Positions 14,301 through 27,917 of a DNA stretch of 64,000 bases are shown here, piece after piece. The notes beneath the pieces are model-generated. The model saw only the letters and a list, made by a program, of their open reading frames with translations. It was not told the origin of the DNA and made no database searches. Both the position numbers and the translations under genes were made by a program. This DNA comes from Strigops habroptila (taxonomy: Eukaryota > Chordata > Aves > Psittaciformes > Psittacidae), in contig NC_044278.2 of the NCBI RefSeq assembly GCF_004027225.2, forward strand, positions 97,518,743 to 97,582,742, read 5' to 3'. Positions within the stretch are counted from its first letter, which is position 1. Every line of letters begins with the position of its first letter.

Positions 14301-17300
14301 GCAATGTGATGAACATGAAATCCCATTCTCATCTGCTAAACTCTTCCAAGCAACATTCTAACATATGTTGGATAACCTCTGTGGGAATAATTTTGTCAAG
14401 TAGGGGTGGAGAGCTGGCGAGTCTTCTTCTACTTTCATTTACATAAGGATAGGGTTATTTCACTTGATTATGTCAGAATATACCCTGACCTAGTTAAGAA
14501 GAACAGGATAAACAATAGAATTCTAAAAAATATTGCACCTACATTTATATATAATATTATTTCATGAAAAGCTGGCACATTATGTGGTTTTAAAAATAAA
14601 AACATAAATAAAAATTTGGGAAGTGTCAGCTTTTTAACTGTTAAATACAAAAGGTTGTTTTAAAATTCACCAAGACTGGTAAAATTATTTAGGTCTGGGT
14701 GTTCTTTTTGGGTTGTTTTTTTTTTTAAGTGCTGCTTACTTTTAGTATTTTTTGTAAAAAACTTCCCTGAGGTGAAAAATGTGAAGATAACATTAAGATC
14801 AACAAGATATATTTTACAAGAATGTGGGTGGGAGAGAGATAAGATTGTATGTTGAAATACTAAGCAAATAATGTTACTAGTGACTATATGAAAAGACATA
14901 ACAATCCACAGATTTTGAGGGCTGCACCATTCAGCTTTCATTTCATCCTCTTTAAATTCTTGGCTTCTCAGCTATGTGATTTAAAGGTTCTTCTATGACT
15001 TCCACAATAGCACGTCTTAATTTCCTTAAGGATCTTGGAGGGAGGTCAGAGAGGAGTAAGAATTGTTTCTTAGAGATACAATTTGGAGGAATGGCACTGG
15101 TAAGAATTTCCTGCAAATTATATAGTCTTTTTCCAGTTTTTCCTCACTGAGCTGCAGGCAAGCTCTGCTGCTGACACTAGTTGTATGCAAAATCAGTAAT
15201 AGTTGAGAGATCCTATAAATTCCTGCCGCACAGATTTCAAGGCCAAAACCACCATGTATGACTTAACTTCATCTTCTACATTAAAAGAACATAAAATTCC
15301 ATCTAGTAACTTTGTGTTGGATGTAGTTTAAGAGGTGAGGGGTTTTTTCTGTAAATTATCTGTTCTTGAACACATCAGGAGAATTCACCACTTGCCTTGA
15401 AAATCTGCTACCAGGTAAGAGTATTCACTCTAAAAACTACATTCCCATCTCTAGTATGAATTGTAATGCATTCAACCTCCAACCACTGACACTTGTTATG
15501 CGAACTTCTTACCATGGATGAAATATAGAAATCAAGTATTCAAAAATGGCCAGTAGATCAGAAGCAGCTTAGACTCTTCATTTAGCAAAAGCACCATTAT
15601 TGTTAAGTTTCATGAAACAAGGCCTCTCAGGGAATTACACTTCCCAGCTTTTGTAAAAGTTGACAAGGTCCATGATCCTTTAAACAAAACATTTCAAGCT
15701 GTCCAAACTGCCATTTTATGGAGCTCAGTGTTGCCTAAATGTTTAAGATCATTTTCTCATGTGTTACTGTGTCAAATGCTGTGAAACAAAGCCTATATTA
15801 ACACTTTGTGATTATATTCATACCTAATATTCAATCCCACCACAGCTATACTCATTCCAGAGTCAGCAAACAGGAAAAAAAACCCCAAAAAACAGGCAGA
15901 AGTGAACTTTAGCTGGAAGTATTTGCAACTGTTCACTGAATGAATCTGAAGAACCATGCTACATGGATGGCATAATGTGAAAACCCAAGAACTCAAAATT
16001 AATACTATGAAGAAAAAACTACACTATTGATTTCCAAAAGTACTAAAAAGGTATCAAAATAGGACATTTAACCAAGGAATCTACAGATGTCTTACAGCAT
16101 TTTTACACCAACATGCATCTATTTCATGCAAAGAACAAAGTACTGCAGGAAAAAACATCATAGAAGCTATTTTTTTACCAAAATAATACACTGTCTCTTG
16201 ATGAGAGGATAATAAAGCAAAGGCATGTGTGGCCAAATCAAGGTACACCTGCATTTGCAAATGTCCCAGCTAGGAAATGCAGCTCTGCCATTTGCACGCA
16301 CTCTTGCTAAAAACGTAAGTCAAGTCCAGACTGTTCAAGAAAGAACAGATTCATCACACATAAGAGCAACCTCTGAGGTACCTGAGATGAGTGAGGTTTT
16401 CCTATAAGCAAGCAACTCCAGAAGTCACTTGAGATTACTCAACAATTCAGTAAACAGAAATTGTTTCAGGGCTGGCTGTGGTACTAAGCTACACTCCTCA
16501 GATATTTAGTTGAATTTGGGACTTCAAAACAATGAATAAGGTCTGGTTTACATTTGTAATTAAAGGAAGTGTAAAGAACAGTGAAAAATCAGAAGCTGCA
16601 TATTTAGAATTGTTTGCTTTAATAGCAGTAAACAAAAGGAGGAAATAATTTTATCATATGATTCCAAGCAGAATTCCTGTGACTGATGATTATCAAGCTA
16701 CTATAAATATTAGTAGTAGCTACATAGAGACTAATAATCTAAAACTACATTGCTTATTACTCAATATGTTGAAGTTACTACAACTTTAAGATAAACATTT
16801 CAATTAATGGATGTGTGTTTCTCAACTGTTGATACTTTTGAGGCTTCTTTCAATTTGCAAGCATTCCACGAGTAGAAAAAAGCATTTTCTCAGAAACAGC
16901 TCTCTTGTATGACAGAAAAGAGGGATGAATTAAATCTAGGCCGTTTCAGGAGATGTAGTGAGGAGACTCAAAAAGTTAAAAAAAAAGACTGACAATAGGA
17001 AAAAAAAAAAATCCCTTTTCTTGCACATCCTCTTTCCCATAGTGTTAGTAAACATTTGCTGGTCATTAATTGGAATGACATATTTTCATGAACTGATCAA
17101 AATAAATCATATCATCTTGAATTTACTTGTGCTATGAACCCAATAGATAAGGAGTTCAAAAAGCATCGTAATTCTGGGTGGTGGAGACATGACACAGGAA
17201 CCACTGCAGGCTCACTACCTTGATGTAGAGTTGTGGGTTGGTGCATGTGTGTGCTGAATTGGAACAGGTACACACAGTAAGATACTTCAGAGATAGGAGG

Positions 17301-20143
17301 TGCATTACTACTGTGTTGGGGTTTTTTTTTCCCCAGAAAACTTATTTTCCCTTAAATAGATAAATAAATAGTAATTAAAAAATTCTGTTGTGATCTGTTC
17401 CTCTGCTCTTCATAATCTGAAATCCAAGAATTACGCATTATATGATTTAGGCTGAACCACTGCTGGCGAAAATTGTCCTGCTTATTTGAATCTAGCTCAG
17501 TTGTGACCTCTCTATGGATCTGAAGCACTATATTTGAAAATAAGCACAAAGCATGTAGTTATTGTGCATCTTAAAATGACACACAGGACTCTGCTATGCT
17601 ATTGCTATAATATCTGTATGACATATGATTAAATGACCTTATGCTGTCTTTGAGTGGGGAAAAAATGAGAGCTATATGAGAATATATTGCCACATGGGCT
17701 GACTGGTAGTTCCCAATGCCAAGATTAAAGTCTCTCATTTTTAGGCCACTTCGGTCATTACAGTCCACATAGTTTCAATGTAATGCCTAAGGTCTGTCTA
17801 TTCCAACTTCTCTGAAGGGTGAAAGATTTGGTCCCCTCAGAATATGTTCAAAAGGATCAGGCACAGCTCTCTCTATTTTGCCTATGATTTTTAATTGGTG
17901 GCTTAACAGTGCCAAAAGCAAGGCTTTGCTTTGTTTCATTCCAACTCGCCACTGGTGTACAAACAACAGGACTACAGGAGCACAGGCTAACTCAACTTTT
18001 CCCAATTCTCCTGGGAAATGGCATCCCTCTGTCCCTAGAAGATCTAGTAATCTGATAACTATCTGATTAGCTCTCAATGATTCTTGATACAACCAAGCTA
18101 TGGCATCAAGCAGGAGGCAGAAAAAGGACAAGGGAAGGAAAAAAATTTTATTGGATGGACATGGAGGGCAGAGAGCTGAAAATGTAACTGGACAAACCCC
18201 CATGCAGGCGTAAGTAGAAAATCCTAGGGTCCAGGAAAAATTGGGAGTTGTTAGGCTTTCAAGGGAAAATTATGAAGGAAAATAAGAGACTTTTCCACCA
18301 CTGGATGGAGCAGAGAACCAATCAGTTGAGGAGCAGCCCAAAAGGACCTGGTTTTGGTGCAGCGCGACAGGATGCCTGATCTGTGCTCAGCAGTGAACAG
18401 TTATTTATTCCACACAAAATTACTCTGCTTCAGTGAGAGGAATTCACCTCACATTTCCTATAGCCTAAAGGCTACAGCAGATGTGTAGGAATCTATTTAA
18501 GCTTCCTTGGGCAGCAGAGGAAATTGTTCACAAATATCAAGTATCAGCAGTGAATACAGTATGCAGTGACTTATTTAAGTAAAAGCGAGCTGGCAATCTC
18601 ATGTACTTTCATATGTTTAGCATAATGGCCAAATCAGTCAACAAGCTAGAAAATGCCCACTTCACCAACTGACCTGTAAAACTTGCCAATGTTGAAAGCT
18701 GCCCTGCTTAATACTCATGTTTTATGCAATTTTAAGTACACATGAAAAGTGAAATTAGGGCAAAATTAGATTAGAATTCAGAGCAATTGCTCCTGTGCCA
18801 CATCTAAATCTGCTCATCCTCAAGGTGTCTCTCATTTTGTTGCTGGTTATGGAAGGAACCTAAATTGATTATGGCTAAAAATTTCGCACTTTAAGGACCT
18901 CCACGTGATTAGGATGAATCCTGGACATAACCCTACTCAAAGTTCCCACTAGATAAATTCTGCCATTTGGATCTTTAATGCATCACCTATCCCTGATGAA
19001 AAAGCCGAGAGTGATGCTGTTGTGCGTCTGTCAGGAAAAAAAGAAAAAAAACAGGTAATGACTATTTTCCTATTCATTAGGATCTCTGCCCTAAAGACTC
19101 TCAGAGTCATTCTCTCGGGAGGGATGTGTTTGAGCACACTGTACTACAAACTTTCTACTGTAATGATGAGCCAGCTTAAAGGGCACTACTGAGATTAAAC
19201 AGTGTAGACAGGGAATTTATTCAGCATAAAGCCCAGGAAGGTCTTAAAATAATACACAAAGTACTCCAGTGGGTTTTAAACTGGTTACAGTGTCTCAGAC
19301 TGAGCTCACAAGCTCTGCCTAAAGAGGAGGCAACAGAATAAGAAATCAAATACTTTGAAGGCCTTAAAATTAAAACTTTTTAGGGTTAAATAGTTTTAGG
19401 GACAGAGAATACTAGCATGCTATTAGTTATGAAAATTTTATCTTGTATGACCTGCTCTCGAACATTGTAGTACTAAGTGAAAAAAATGTGCTTACAGATT
19501 TCACCAATGCAGGATCAAACCACTAACCTCTAGGCACAAAAAGCCTCACTAGAGGCGCTGGGCTTTGAATTCGGCTTCAAATGTTTCTTTAACGGCATCC
19601 TTCAATTCCCTCTCTAATTATTATGTTACACCCTAACTACAAAGCTTTAAAGAGGCAGCAAGGTGTGTGGTAACAGCATTCCTACAGCCTTGAAGAAAAT
19701 GCACGTTATAGAGCAGAGTGACGGAAGTGCTACACTGGTACTTCAGTTAAAAGTTACTGAGACTGGAATCCTGGCAAACATTTAGGGCAGTGCTGTATCA
19801 ACTGGGCTCAATTAATGTTTTACTAATGACTTGAACTTAAACAAGCTAAAATCCTTCCTCAGAAAGGGGAAAAAAAGAGAAATATTCTGTCTTTTCAAAA
19901 AGCTTCCTAAGGGCCTACTGCTAAATTAAATTCTTTCTAGTGCTAAAACGAAAAACTAATTAGTTAAATCTGCAAAAGAAAGATTAAATGAAGAAAACTC
20001 AAAGAAAACAAGCCACGATATTCTGACTTTAGAAATTCTCATCCTGGCCAAACCCAAACAAAAATAAATATAGGTCAAATTAATTCATTAATTTAACAGG
20101 ATTTTTACTCTTCTTGTATTATTCCTGGCTCTTAACTTCACAG
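11324..20143 (-). other. FREM2: FREM2 intron 2, unrecognised AT-rich sequence
   Basis: About 8.8 kb without a recognised gene, RNA or transposon. It contains a short CA/TA-rich simple stretch near 14,085-14,110. A 138-codon minus-strand ORF at 17,787-18,203 is longer than its neighbours and is described under findings. Confidence 0.45.
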
Positions 20144-20972
20144 ACTCATATAATTGCTTAGGTTGGAAAAGACCTTTAAGATCATCAGTTCCAACCCTTA
20201 ACCTAGCTCTGCCAAATCCACCACTAAAGCACGTCCCTATGCACCACATCTACACATCTTTCAAATATCTCCATAGATGGTGACTCAACCACTTCCCTGA
20301 GAAGCTTCTTCCAGTGCTTGACAACCTTTTTGGTGAAGAAATTTCTCCTAATAGCCAACCTAAATCTCTACGTGTGCAACTTGAGGCCATTTCTTCCTGT
20401 CCTATCACTTGTTACTTGGGAGAAGAAATTGACACCCACCTTACTACAACCTCCTTTCAGGTAGTTGTAGAGAGCAATAAAGTCTCTGTTACCTGTCTCC
20501 TCACTTCTGCAAGAACCAAAACCTTATTATCACTCATTTTGTGATCACTATGCCCAAGTCAGCCTCCAACCATCACATTACCCACAAGTCCTTCTCTGTT
20601 CACAAACAACAAACAGGTCCAGTGGGGCGCCTTCCCTTGTTGTCTCTCACTCTCCAACTGTATCAGGAAGTTATCTACCACACACTCCAGGAACCTCCTA
20701 GACTGTTTCCTCTCTGTTGTATTGCATTTCCAGAAGGCATCTGCTAAGGTGAAATCCCCCACAAAGGCTAGAGATTGTGAGACTTCTCCCAGCTGCTTAC
20801 AGAATATTTTGTCTGCCTCTTCATCCTGGTTGGATGTTCTATAACAGACTCTCACCATGATATCTGCCTTGTTGGCCTTCCCTCTGATTCTTACCCATAA
20901 ACACTCAATCCTTTCATCACCATCATCAAGCTCTAGACAATCAAAACACTCCCTAACATACTGCAGTGCCAA
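20144..20972 (-). mobile_element. Older CR1 LINE with the RT region deleted
   Basis: Read on the minus strand, 20,972-20,530 encodes the back half of the CR1 ORF2 endonuclease: VRVCYRT, then VGDFTLAD in place of the usual GDFNHPD, then KQSRRFLECVVDNFL and NREGLVGNV. It then jumps directly to the CR1 3' region (20,530-20,144) with the typical lines 'ttggaaaagacctttaagat' and 'agaagcttcttccagtgctt'. The reverse transcriptase core is missing. Divergence is clearly greater than in the copies at 21.4, 50 and 57 kb. Confidence 0.8.
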
Positions 20973-21375
20973 TTATAAAGAACAGGTCACATAATATCAG
21001 GGAAAATTTGAACAGCATCCAAACACAATTTGGGCTTATGAAATAAAACAAATATCTTCATTTTTCCAGAAAGTACACAGAGATTAATGAGGCGAGAGTG
21101 GTCCTTATAGTCGAAGATTCAACAAGGCAAACATAATCTTACAATAGCAAGAATGCTGTAAATTAAGAAGCACAAATTGCAAAAATTTTATGACAATATA
21201 TGCCATCATTATACCTCCTCCATTTCTAATTTAACTTGATTCCTAGTGTATTTCCACAGGTTAAGACTGACTTTTCTTGTTGGAGTACTGTTTTTCACAT
21301 ATCTGTACTTTGTTTCAGAAGTGTTTATCCCTCTTGTATAAACAGTAGTCTAATTTTTAAAGAGATCTAGGAACT
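20973..21375. other. FREM2: FREM2 intron 2, no recognised feature
   Basis: AT-rich sequence between two minus-strand CR1 copies. No motif was recognised. Confidence 0.4.
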
Positions 21376-21979
21376 TAGAATCATAGAATCATAGAATCAT
21401 AGAATCGTAAGGGTTGGAAAGGACCTTAAGATCATCTAGTTCCAACCCCCCTGCCATGGGCAGGGACACCTTGCCCTAAACCATGTGGCTCAAGGCTCTG
21501 TCCAACCTGGCCTTGAACACCGCCAGGGATGGAGCATCCACAACCTCCCTGGGCAACCCATTCCACTGCTTCACCACCCTCACTGTAAAGAACTTCTTCC
21601 TTATATCTAATCTAAACTTCCTCTGTTTAAGTTTGAACCCATTACCCCTTGTCCTACCACTACAGTCCCTAAGGAAGAGTCCCTCCCCAGCATCCTTGTA
21701 GACCCCCTTCAGATACTGGAAGGCTGCTATGAGGTCACCACGCAGCCTTCTCTTCTCCAGGCTGAACAGCCCCAACTTTCTCAGCCTGTCTTCATATGGG
21801 AGGTGCTCCAGCCCTCTTATCATCCTCGTGGCCCTCCTCTGGACTTGCTCCAACAGCTCCATGTCCTTTTTATGTTGAGGACACCAGAACTGTACGCAGT
21901 ACTCCAAGTGAGGTCTCACAAGAGCAGAGTAGAGGGGCAGGATCACCTCCTTCGACCTGCTGGTCACGCTTCTTTTGGG
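21376..21979 (-). mobile_element. Young 5'-truncated CR1 LINE (ORF2 C-terminus and 3' end)
   Basis: On the minus strand this keeps the last roughly 165 codons of ORF2 open ([20 protein letters not shown], then [12 protein letters not shown], then [14 protein letters not shown]) and the 3' UTR ending in three ATTCTATG-type units (21,376-21,405). It is very similar to the copies at 50,078 and 57,091. A possible 6-bp target duplication 'ggaact' lies at 21,370-21,375 and 22,016-22,021, which would put about 36 bp of non-CR1 filler at the 5' end. The sense orientation is the same as FREM2. Confidence 0.93.
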
Positions 21980-24900
21980 CTGCATCAAGATGCACTGATC
22001 AGATGATCCTTTACGGGAACTCTCGAGACTCTACAGTTAATTGGCAACTGAAGTAATAAATATTAAACTCATCTTGAGGGCTCTTTAGAATCCCCCAGTG
22101 TAAACAGGTAGGGAAATCAAACAAGATGCTGCAAGCAGGGCTCCTCAACAACAGCCAGAGTCCCTTCTCTCATTGCATTCTTCTCTAGACCTCCTTAGTC
22201 TGTCCAAATCAAAAATATCTGCAATCAACAAACAATATATTTTCATATGCTTATTATAATTCACTTTAAGAATTAGTGTCTTCCTGCAGGTTCTCATGTG
22301 TCACTGGCAATCAATGTTACTCCTGAAAGATCTCAATATCTAGTGTGCCTCCTTAATCTATTTCTTGCATTTTGACCTAATTTTACTACTCATTGTCATG
22401 CTTCTTTTGCTACTAACTGGGCCTTACTCTGTATCATAAGAATATAAAAGCTAAATTGGGGATTATTTTTAAGTAAGAAAGGCTGCTAAGTACTTACAGG
22501 ACTATCTTGAGCATTATCTTCCTTGTCTCTCACCTGACCAGGTCAAATGAAATCAATGGCACTATTCAGCTTGGTAAAGCAAGCAGGATGCAGCTCCAAG
22601 TGCTGAGCTGGTGAATTTTGTTGTGGATACACTGTTCTTTAAAAGTTTGATTATTCAGCAAGTGATCTCAGCTTAAAACTAGAAAAATATCTATGATTTT
22701 GGAGACATTTCCCTTCTATCCAACCAACCCAATAATCAGTGTGCTTTTTCTACATGGAAGACAAGACTATTGGCCCTGAGTCTAAAAGAACTGGAAGCAA
22801 AACCTCCCTGCCCTAAACCCTGATATAAACTATCAGCCTACGCATTACTCTGGAATGTATTGCTCTTAACTGGCCTGTTCTAGCCATCTTATTCTGTGGA
22901 ACATGTCAGGTATTAAAAGAAAAGGAGAAATATAGGGGAAAGAAGGGAGGAGGCACACACACAAAAAATAGGACAGGATTTGTTGGTAACAGTACTTAGT
23001 TGGAAAGCGGAACATTGGAGTCCAGGCTATATTCCAAAGAGTAATTAAAAACTTGCATACATGGACAGTAAACAGAAAATGAATACAAAACTAGGCAGAA
23101 TATAAGTGAGGGCACGTTATGGGGAATAAGGCTTCAAATGAAGGACGGAATTACATCCAAGCTTTTCGCATTTGGACAAAGTGCCCTAACTTCTGTATAA
23201 AAGGCAATTAAATCCTTTCCTGATCCCTAGTACCTAAATCCACCCCCTTCAATTACACTCTTTTGCTTTTGTTAAAAAAATGACCAACAATCCAGGAGCA
23301 GAGAAAAGCTTTACTTTTGGGACCATTAAAAATCACAATTACACCCAAATGATTTAAAAGAAACAAAAATTCTCTTGCCAAATTAAACAACTACTTTTTT
23401 TTCCTCTCCAGAAACCATCTTGTTTTATGGGGATAAAGCTGACCTTTTCTACAGATATATTTAGAGGATAAGGTGATATTCAAGTTATAAATGGAAAATT
23501 CAACAATTTCCAGCAGTCAGTCTAACACACTAGTACAAAGAAACCAATATAACTGGTACAAAAGACACTGAAAATCTTTCCACTGAGATTAGTATGCCTT
23601 GTACTAGACTTTCTATATGTCCCCTATAATCACCTCTTACTCTTGTATACTTTATCAGATATTAACTTTGCTGTGACCTTGCAGCCACATTCACAACGAT
23701 GTCTGTTTTATTTACAGAAAGGTTTATTCTGAAAGGCTTTTTTTTTTTTTTTTCTTTTTTCTTTGTTCAGTTTGTTTGGGGGTTTTTATAAGCTGTAGTG
23801 TCAGACTACTATTTAAATCCCCTGATAATACTTACAGTAAGAATTCTGACACATGAAAAATTGTTTGGGCACCAGTCTAGAGTACATCAAAACAGCAGCA
23901 ACCAGCCTGGCAACAGACCAGAATCCAATACAGTACTTGGCAAATGATGGCAAATATACCGCCAACATGTGATGCCCTCATTTTTAAGCCAAAGATAAAT
24001 GTAGTTGATGTTTCTTGCCAAGACTAGTGTGCCCAAATACCATATGTGAGGTCAAGCAAGGATACTGCAAATAATTCCCAATAATATTTTAGCAGTCTGC
24101 TTCTTAAAGAACTGTCACATATCAAGTCCAAAATGTCTGTTCCTACACTATTATTACAGTTCACTCAGGAAAAGCAGCACTGACAACTGTTTTCGTTTAA
24201 TAATTACACTCAGGAGGGTAATATCATTCTCTCAGGAATGAACAAAGCATACCAGAATGGTGAAATTCATAAAAATATATTTTTTATTTAGTAAAACAAA
24301 AGATGACAGATGAAATAATTATATTTCACAAACTTAATGGAAGTTTTCTCTAAGCAGTAGAACAGTGCCTCTTTAACATAAGTTATTGCATAAATATATT
24401 TGGGAAAAGTCTATGATGCTTTCCCAGAAATTAGGTTCAAAAGCTAACTTCACGGAATTGTTTTTGAAAGATTCTTGCTTCAGTGGGGATTTAATCAAAT
24501 GTTAGTACAGGAAAATGCAGTGCTGTGTTAAGGCATTTATGGATCTGTAATGAAAAATTTAAATGAGATTTAGCTAATGATGTAAATCACTGGTTTGAGT
24601 GAGCCTTGGCTTTGCAATGCTTTGGCTTTAAATCAGAAAAGCTGCCCAAATAGCCTGAAATAAAAAAAAAAAAAAAAAAAAAAAATTCTTGTTTCTTTCC
24701 TTCCCTAGTGATCCTCGCACTCCTAAACCAGGCATAAGAATCTGTCATTAAGTCCCCTTTTGAAAGCATTCTACCCTTGAGGCACTATACTGCAAGATAC
24801 CACGTAGCAGTCCTAAAGAAGCAGTTCGGAGGACTCCAGCTAAGCATTGAGCAGAGAAGGGAGTTACATAAGGGAGGAACAGATTATGGTTCAAATTAAG

Positions 24901-27572
24901 GCTGAACAGGAAATGGGTTTCCTCATTGCACAATTTTTTTATTGTTTTTATTTTAAGGATTATCTCATTTTTTTCCTCAAAACAGGAAAATTTAGTAGAA
25001 CTGACTGTAGTGCAAAACACTATTAATATGGCACCAGCCTCTTGTAAGAGAAAAATAGTGAAACTCATAACAAATTTGTTCCATGGGTGCTGCAATCCTG
25101 GTTGACAGTTTCCCAAGCTTCAGAAGACAGACTGGGGAGAAGGAAGAACAGGCAAGGCAGACTACTGGGATGAGAGCATTAGCCAAACAAGAAGCAAGTC
25201 AAGAACCAGGTTGTATTTTAAAAATATTTGGGGGCAGATCACTGTTTAGAAGAGACAAACATTTCTTCACTGACTTCACACAATCTGAACTTGAACGTTT
25301 CAGAGTTATTCATAACACCTAAATACAACCATTTTTCTTGGGTGAAGCAAAAATGAAGACAAGAATAATCCTTTACACAGAAGCTCTTCTCTTTAACTGG
25401 TAACCAGCACACTGCTGTAGTACTGCCTACCCCAGTCCCAATACCCATTGGTGGGCAAAGGAATATACTGGACTCTGATACTGACTATGGAGGTATGGGG
25501 TTTGTGCTGGGGATTCAGTTTAGTGCCTGCTTTTGGGTGTGTTTGTTTTACTGCATATCATCAGCAGAATCTGGCCAAAAATTTCCCTTAAACCAGTTCA
25601 ACCAGTTTCACATTATTTGAAACAGCACAATTCATGAGAAAATACCTCCTACAGATTGGATACATGGGTATTTAGATCCATATTCTTATTCAATTATTAG
25701 GACTTACTACAGTGACATTAAAAAAATCTCAGATAAGCAGAGCATAAAATGAAGGTAAATGATGGACTTCAGTTTTAACTATGCATTTTCAGTGTTGGTT
25801 TCTCATGTAAGGAGCAAAAACGCCTCATAAAACTCACAAGGGTGCAGCATGAAATTGTAGCATGCAGTTTTCCGAAGCAGGCACAAGAGCTCAACACACT
25901 GGAACTAATTTCTGTGTCAACTTTCATTCCATACAGATTAATGCTATTTTGCATAGCTGAAGCACCAACTCTATGCATATGTTTGGCAGTGCCATACATA
26001 TCCAGTTTCCTCGAGCTTTCTGTAATATGAGGTTGCCACACACACTGCAGCTTCTCATTAAGTTTATCAGATTTAAGTTATTCTGTGAGTCTGTTTTTCA
26101 CTAATTAAAAGGCTCCATCATTTTCAGCTGGATCTTTTTCTTCAGTCGAGTGAGTTTCTCAATAATATGCAAATTTACATACCACAAATATATCCAGGAG
26201 TTCAACCATCAGCCTGGATTTCCAATTTTTTTTTTTTTACCTTCCCACAGGGACAAAAAAAAAATAAATCCCATTTTCCCTGCCTTCTGGTAGTATTGGT
26301 TCCTTTACTAACCACTGAATTAAGAACTTAATAATATAAACATTAGGATTCACTAGCATCACATGCTTGCACTTGCTAAGCACAGTTTTTTTCTTCACCT
26401 TGTTAATGGAATGTGGAGTCCACTTCTGAGGAAAGAGATTCTACTGTGGCTATTTTGCAACCTTTGTGAAAAAGAAAATTCCACACTTTCTTAATGTTTT
26501 GCTAAAATGGACTCATAACACTTTTTCAGTATCAACAGATCACACAGGATAATTTTAAGATCAAAAATCAAAACATAACAGAAAGAAGATTGTTAATACG
26601 AACTTTCAAATTGTTAATTTCAAAAAGTTAATAGTTTCTTTCACAACATTACACAGCTAACTCAGCAGTATCCAATATACTATAGTGTCTTCTTGTTCTA
26701 AGAATGACAGAAATGCAAGAGCTAGGCCACTTTATGGCAGATCGTCTTGAGGCAAAATCCCTTAACATGAAGAATAAAAACCTTTTCTACCTTTAAAAAA
26801 TATTTGTGTGATAAATAGTTGAATTATGTTCAATTTATTTCACTTTTTAATTACTCTTATGAAACATGACATTCAAAGCCGGAAAAGTACTACAGCCATA
26901 CATATGTAGGTAACTGATGCTGAAAGTAAGACTCGTTCAGAGTTTAAAACCTCAATCAGTTCATCTGGTGAAATCTCTGAGTTTGGTTTGAATACAGCAG
27001 GCATATGCTCTCACTTGTGTATTACAGTCCTGAGGGCTTTCTTTCCTTTTATTCTTAAATGGCCTTCCTTTCTCTGCATATTGAGCCTATTTCTATTCTT
27101 TTTACTTATAACCAGCAAGTTATCATAAAGCAGCCATAATCCCTGAGCTATTTTCCATTTGTCTAGACTGCACTTTTCTTCCTTGGCCAGTAAGTAAACA
27201 AGTTTGCCCCAGTACCATGTTCAATGCTTTCAGATCCTAGCTCATGATTTGGTTGGTACACAGCATGGCACACTCACTCCCATGGTGAGAAACCGAGCAG
27301 GCAAGGGGCCAAGAGCTGGCAGAACACTGACTTGCCTCTTTTCACCTCACTTACCCACTTAGTAGGCTGTTGCCCCAACTTGCTTACCATAAATGCTATC
27401 CACATATAAGAAAATAAACAAAATTCTAGATCCACAGCAAAATACACACCAAGCAGTTTGATGACTCTTGAAGCTTGGTCTTCAGGCAATTGCCTGACAT
27501 AACAGGCTTGGGCCCCAATTAGATTATCATCATATACCATATATATCATATATCATAGAATATATGATAAAT
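21980..27572 (-). other. FREM2: FREM2 intron 2, unrecognised AT-rich sequence
   Basis: No exon, RNA gene or transposon was recognised in these 5.6 kb. It contains a T16 run at 23,738-23,753 and an A24 run at 24,662-24,685. An AT palindrome-rich patch (repeated 'atatatcata' and its complement) lies at 27,536-27,566, immediately before the next CR1. Confidence 0.45.
24662..24685. repeat. poly(A) run, 24 bp
   Basis: An uninterrupted A24 homopolymer in intron 2 that may be polymorphic. No retrogene was recognised upstream of it. Confidence 0.9.
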
Positions 27573-27917
27573 ATTCCTTCCAATATCTGAAGGGGGCCTA
27601 CAAGGATGCTGGAGAGGGGCTCTTAATCAGGGACTGTAGCGATAGGACAAGGGGTAATGGGTTTAAACTAAAACAGGGGGAGTTCAGGTCAGATATAAGG
27701 AAGATGTTCTTTACTGTGAGGGTGGTGAGGCACTGGAACAGGTTGCCCAAAGAAATGGTAAATGCTCTGTCCCTGGCAGTGTTCAAGGCCAGGTTAGACA
27801 GAGCCTTGGGCGACACGGTCTGGGGCAAGGCTCCCCTGCTCATGGCAGGGGGGTTGGAACTAGATGATTGTAAAGTCCTTTCCAACCCAAACCATTCTAT
27901 GATTCTAAGATTCTATA
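27573..27917 (+). mobile_element. CR1 LINE 3' fragment
   Basis: The plus-strand sequence starts in the ORF2 C-terminus ('ccaatatctgaagggggcct'), includes 'gtgttcaaggccaggttaga' and 'ggggggttggaactagatga', and ends in ATTCTATG-type units at 27,894-27,917. It is moderately diverged: the frame is open in parts but not through the whole fragment. It is antisense to FREM2. Confidence 0.9.
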
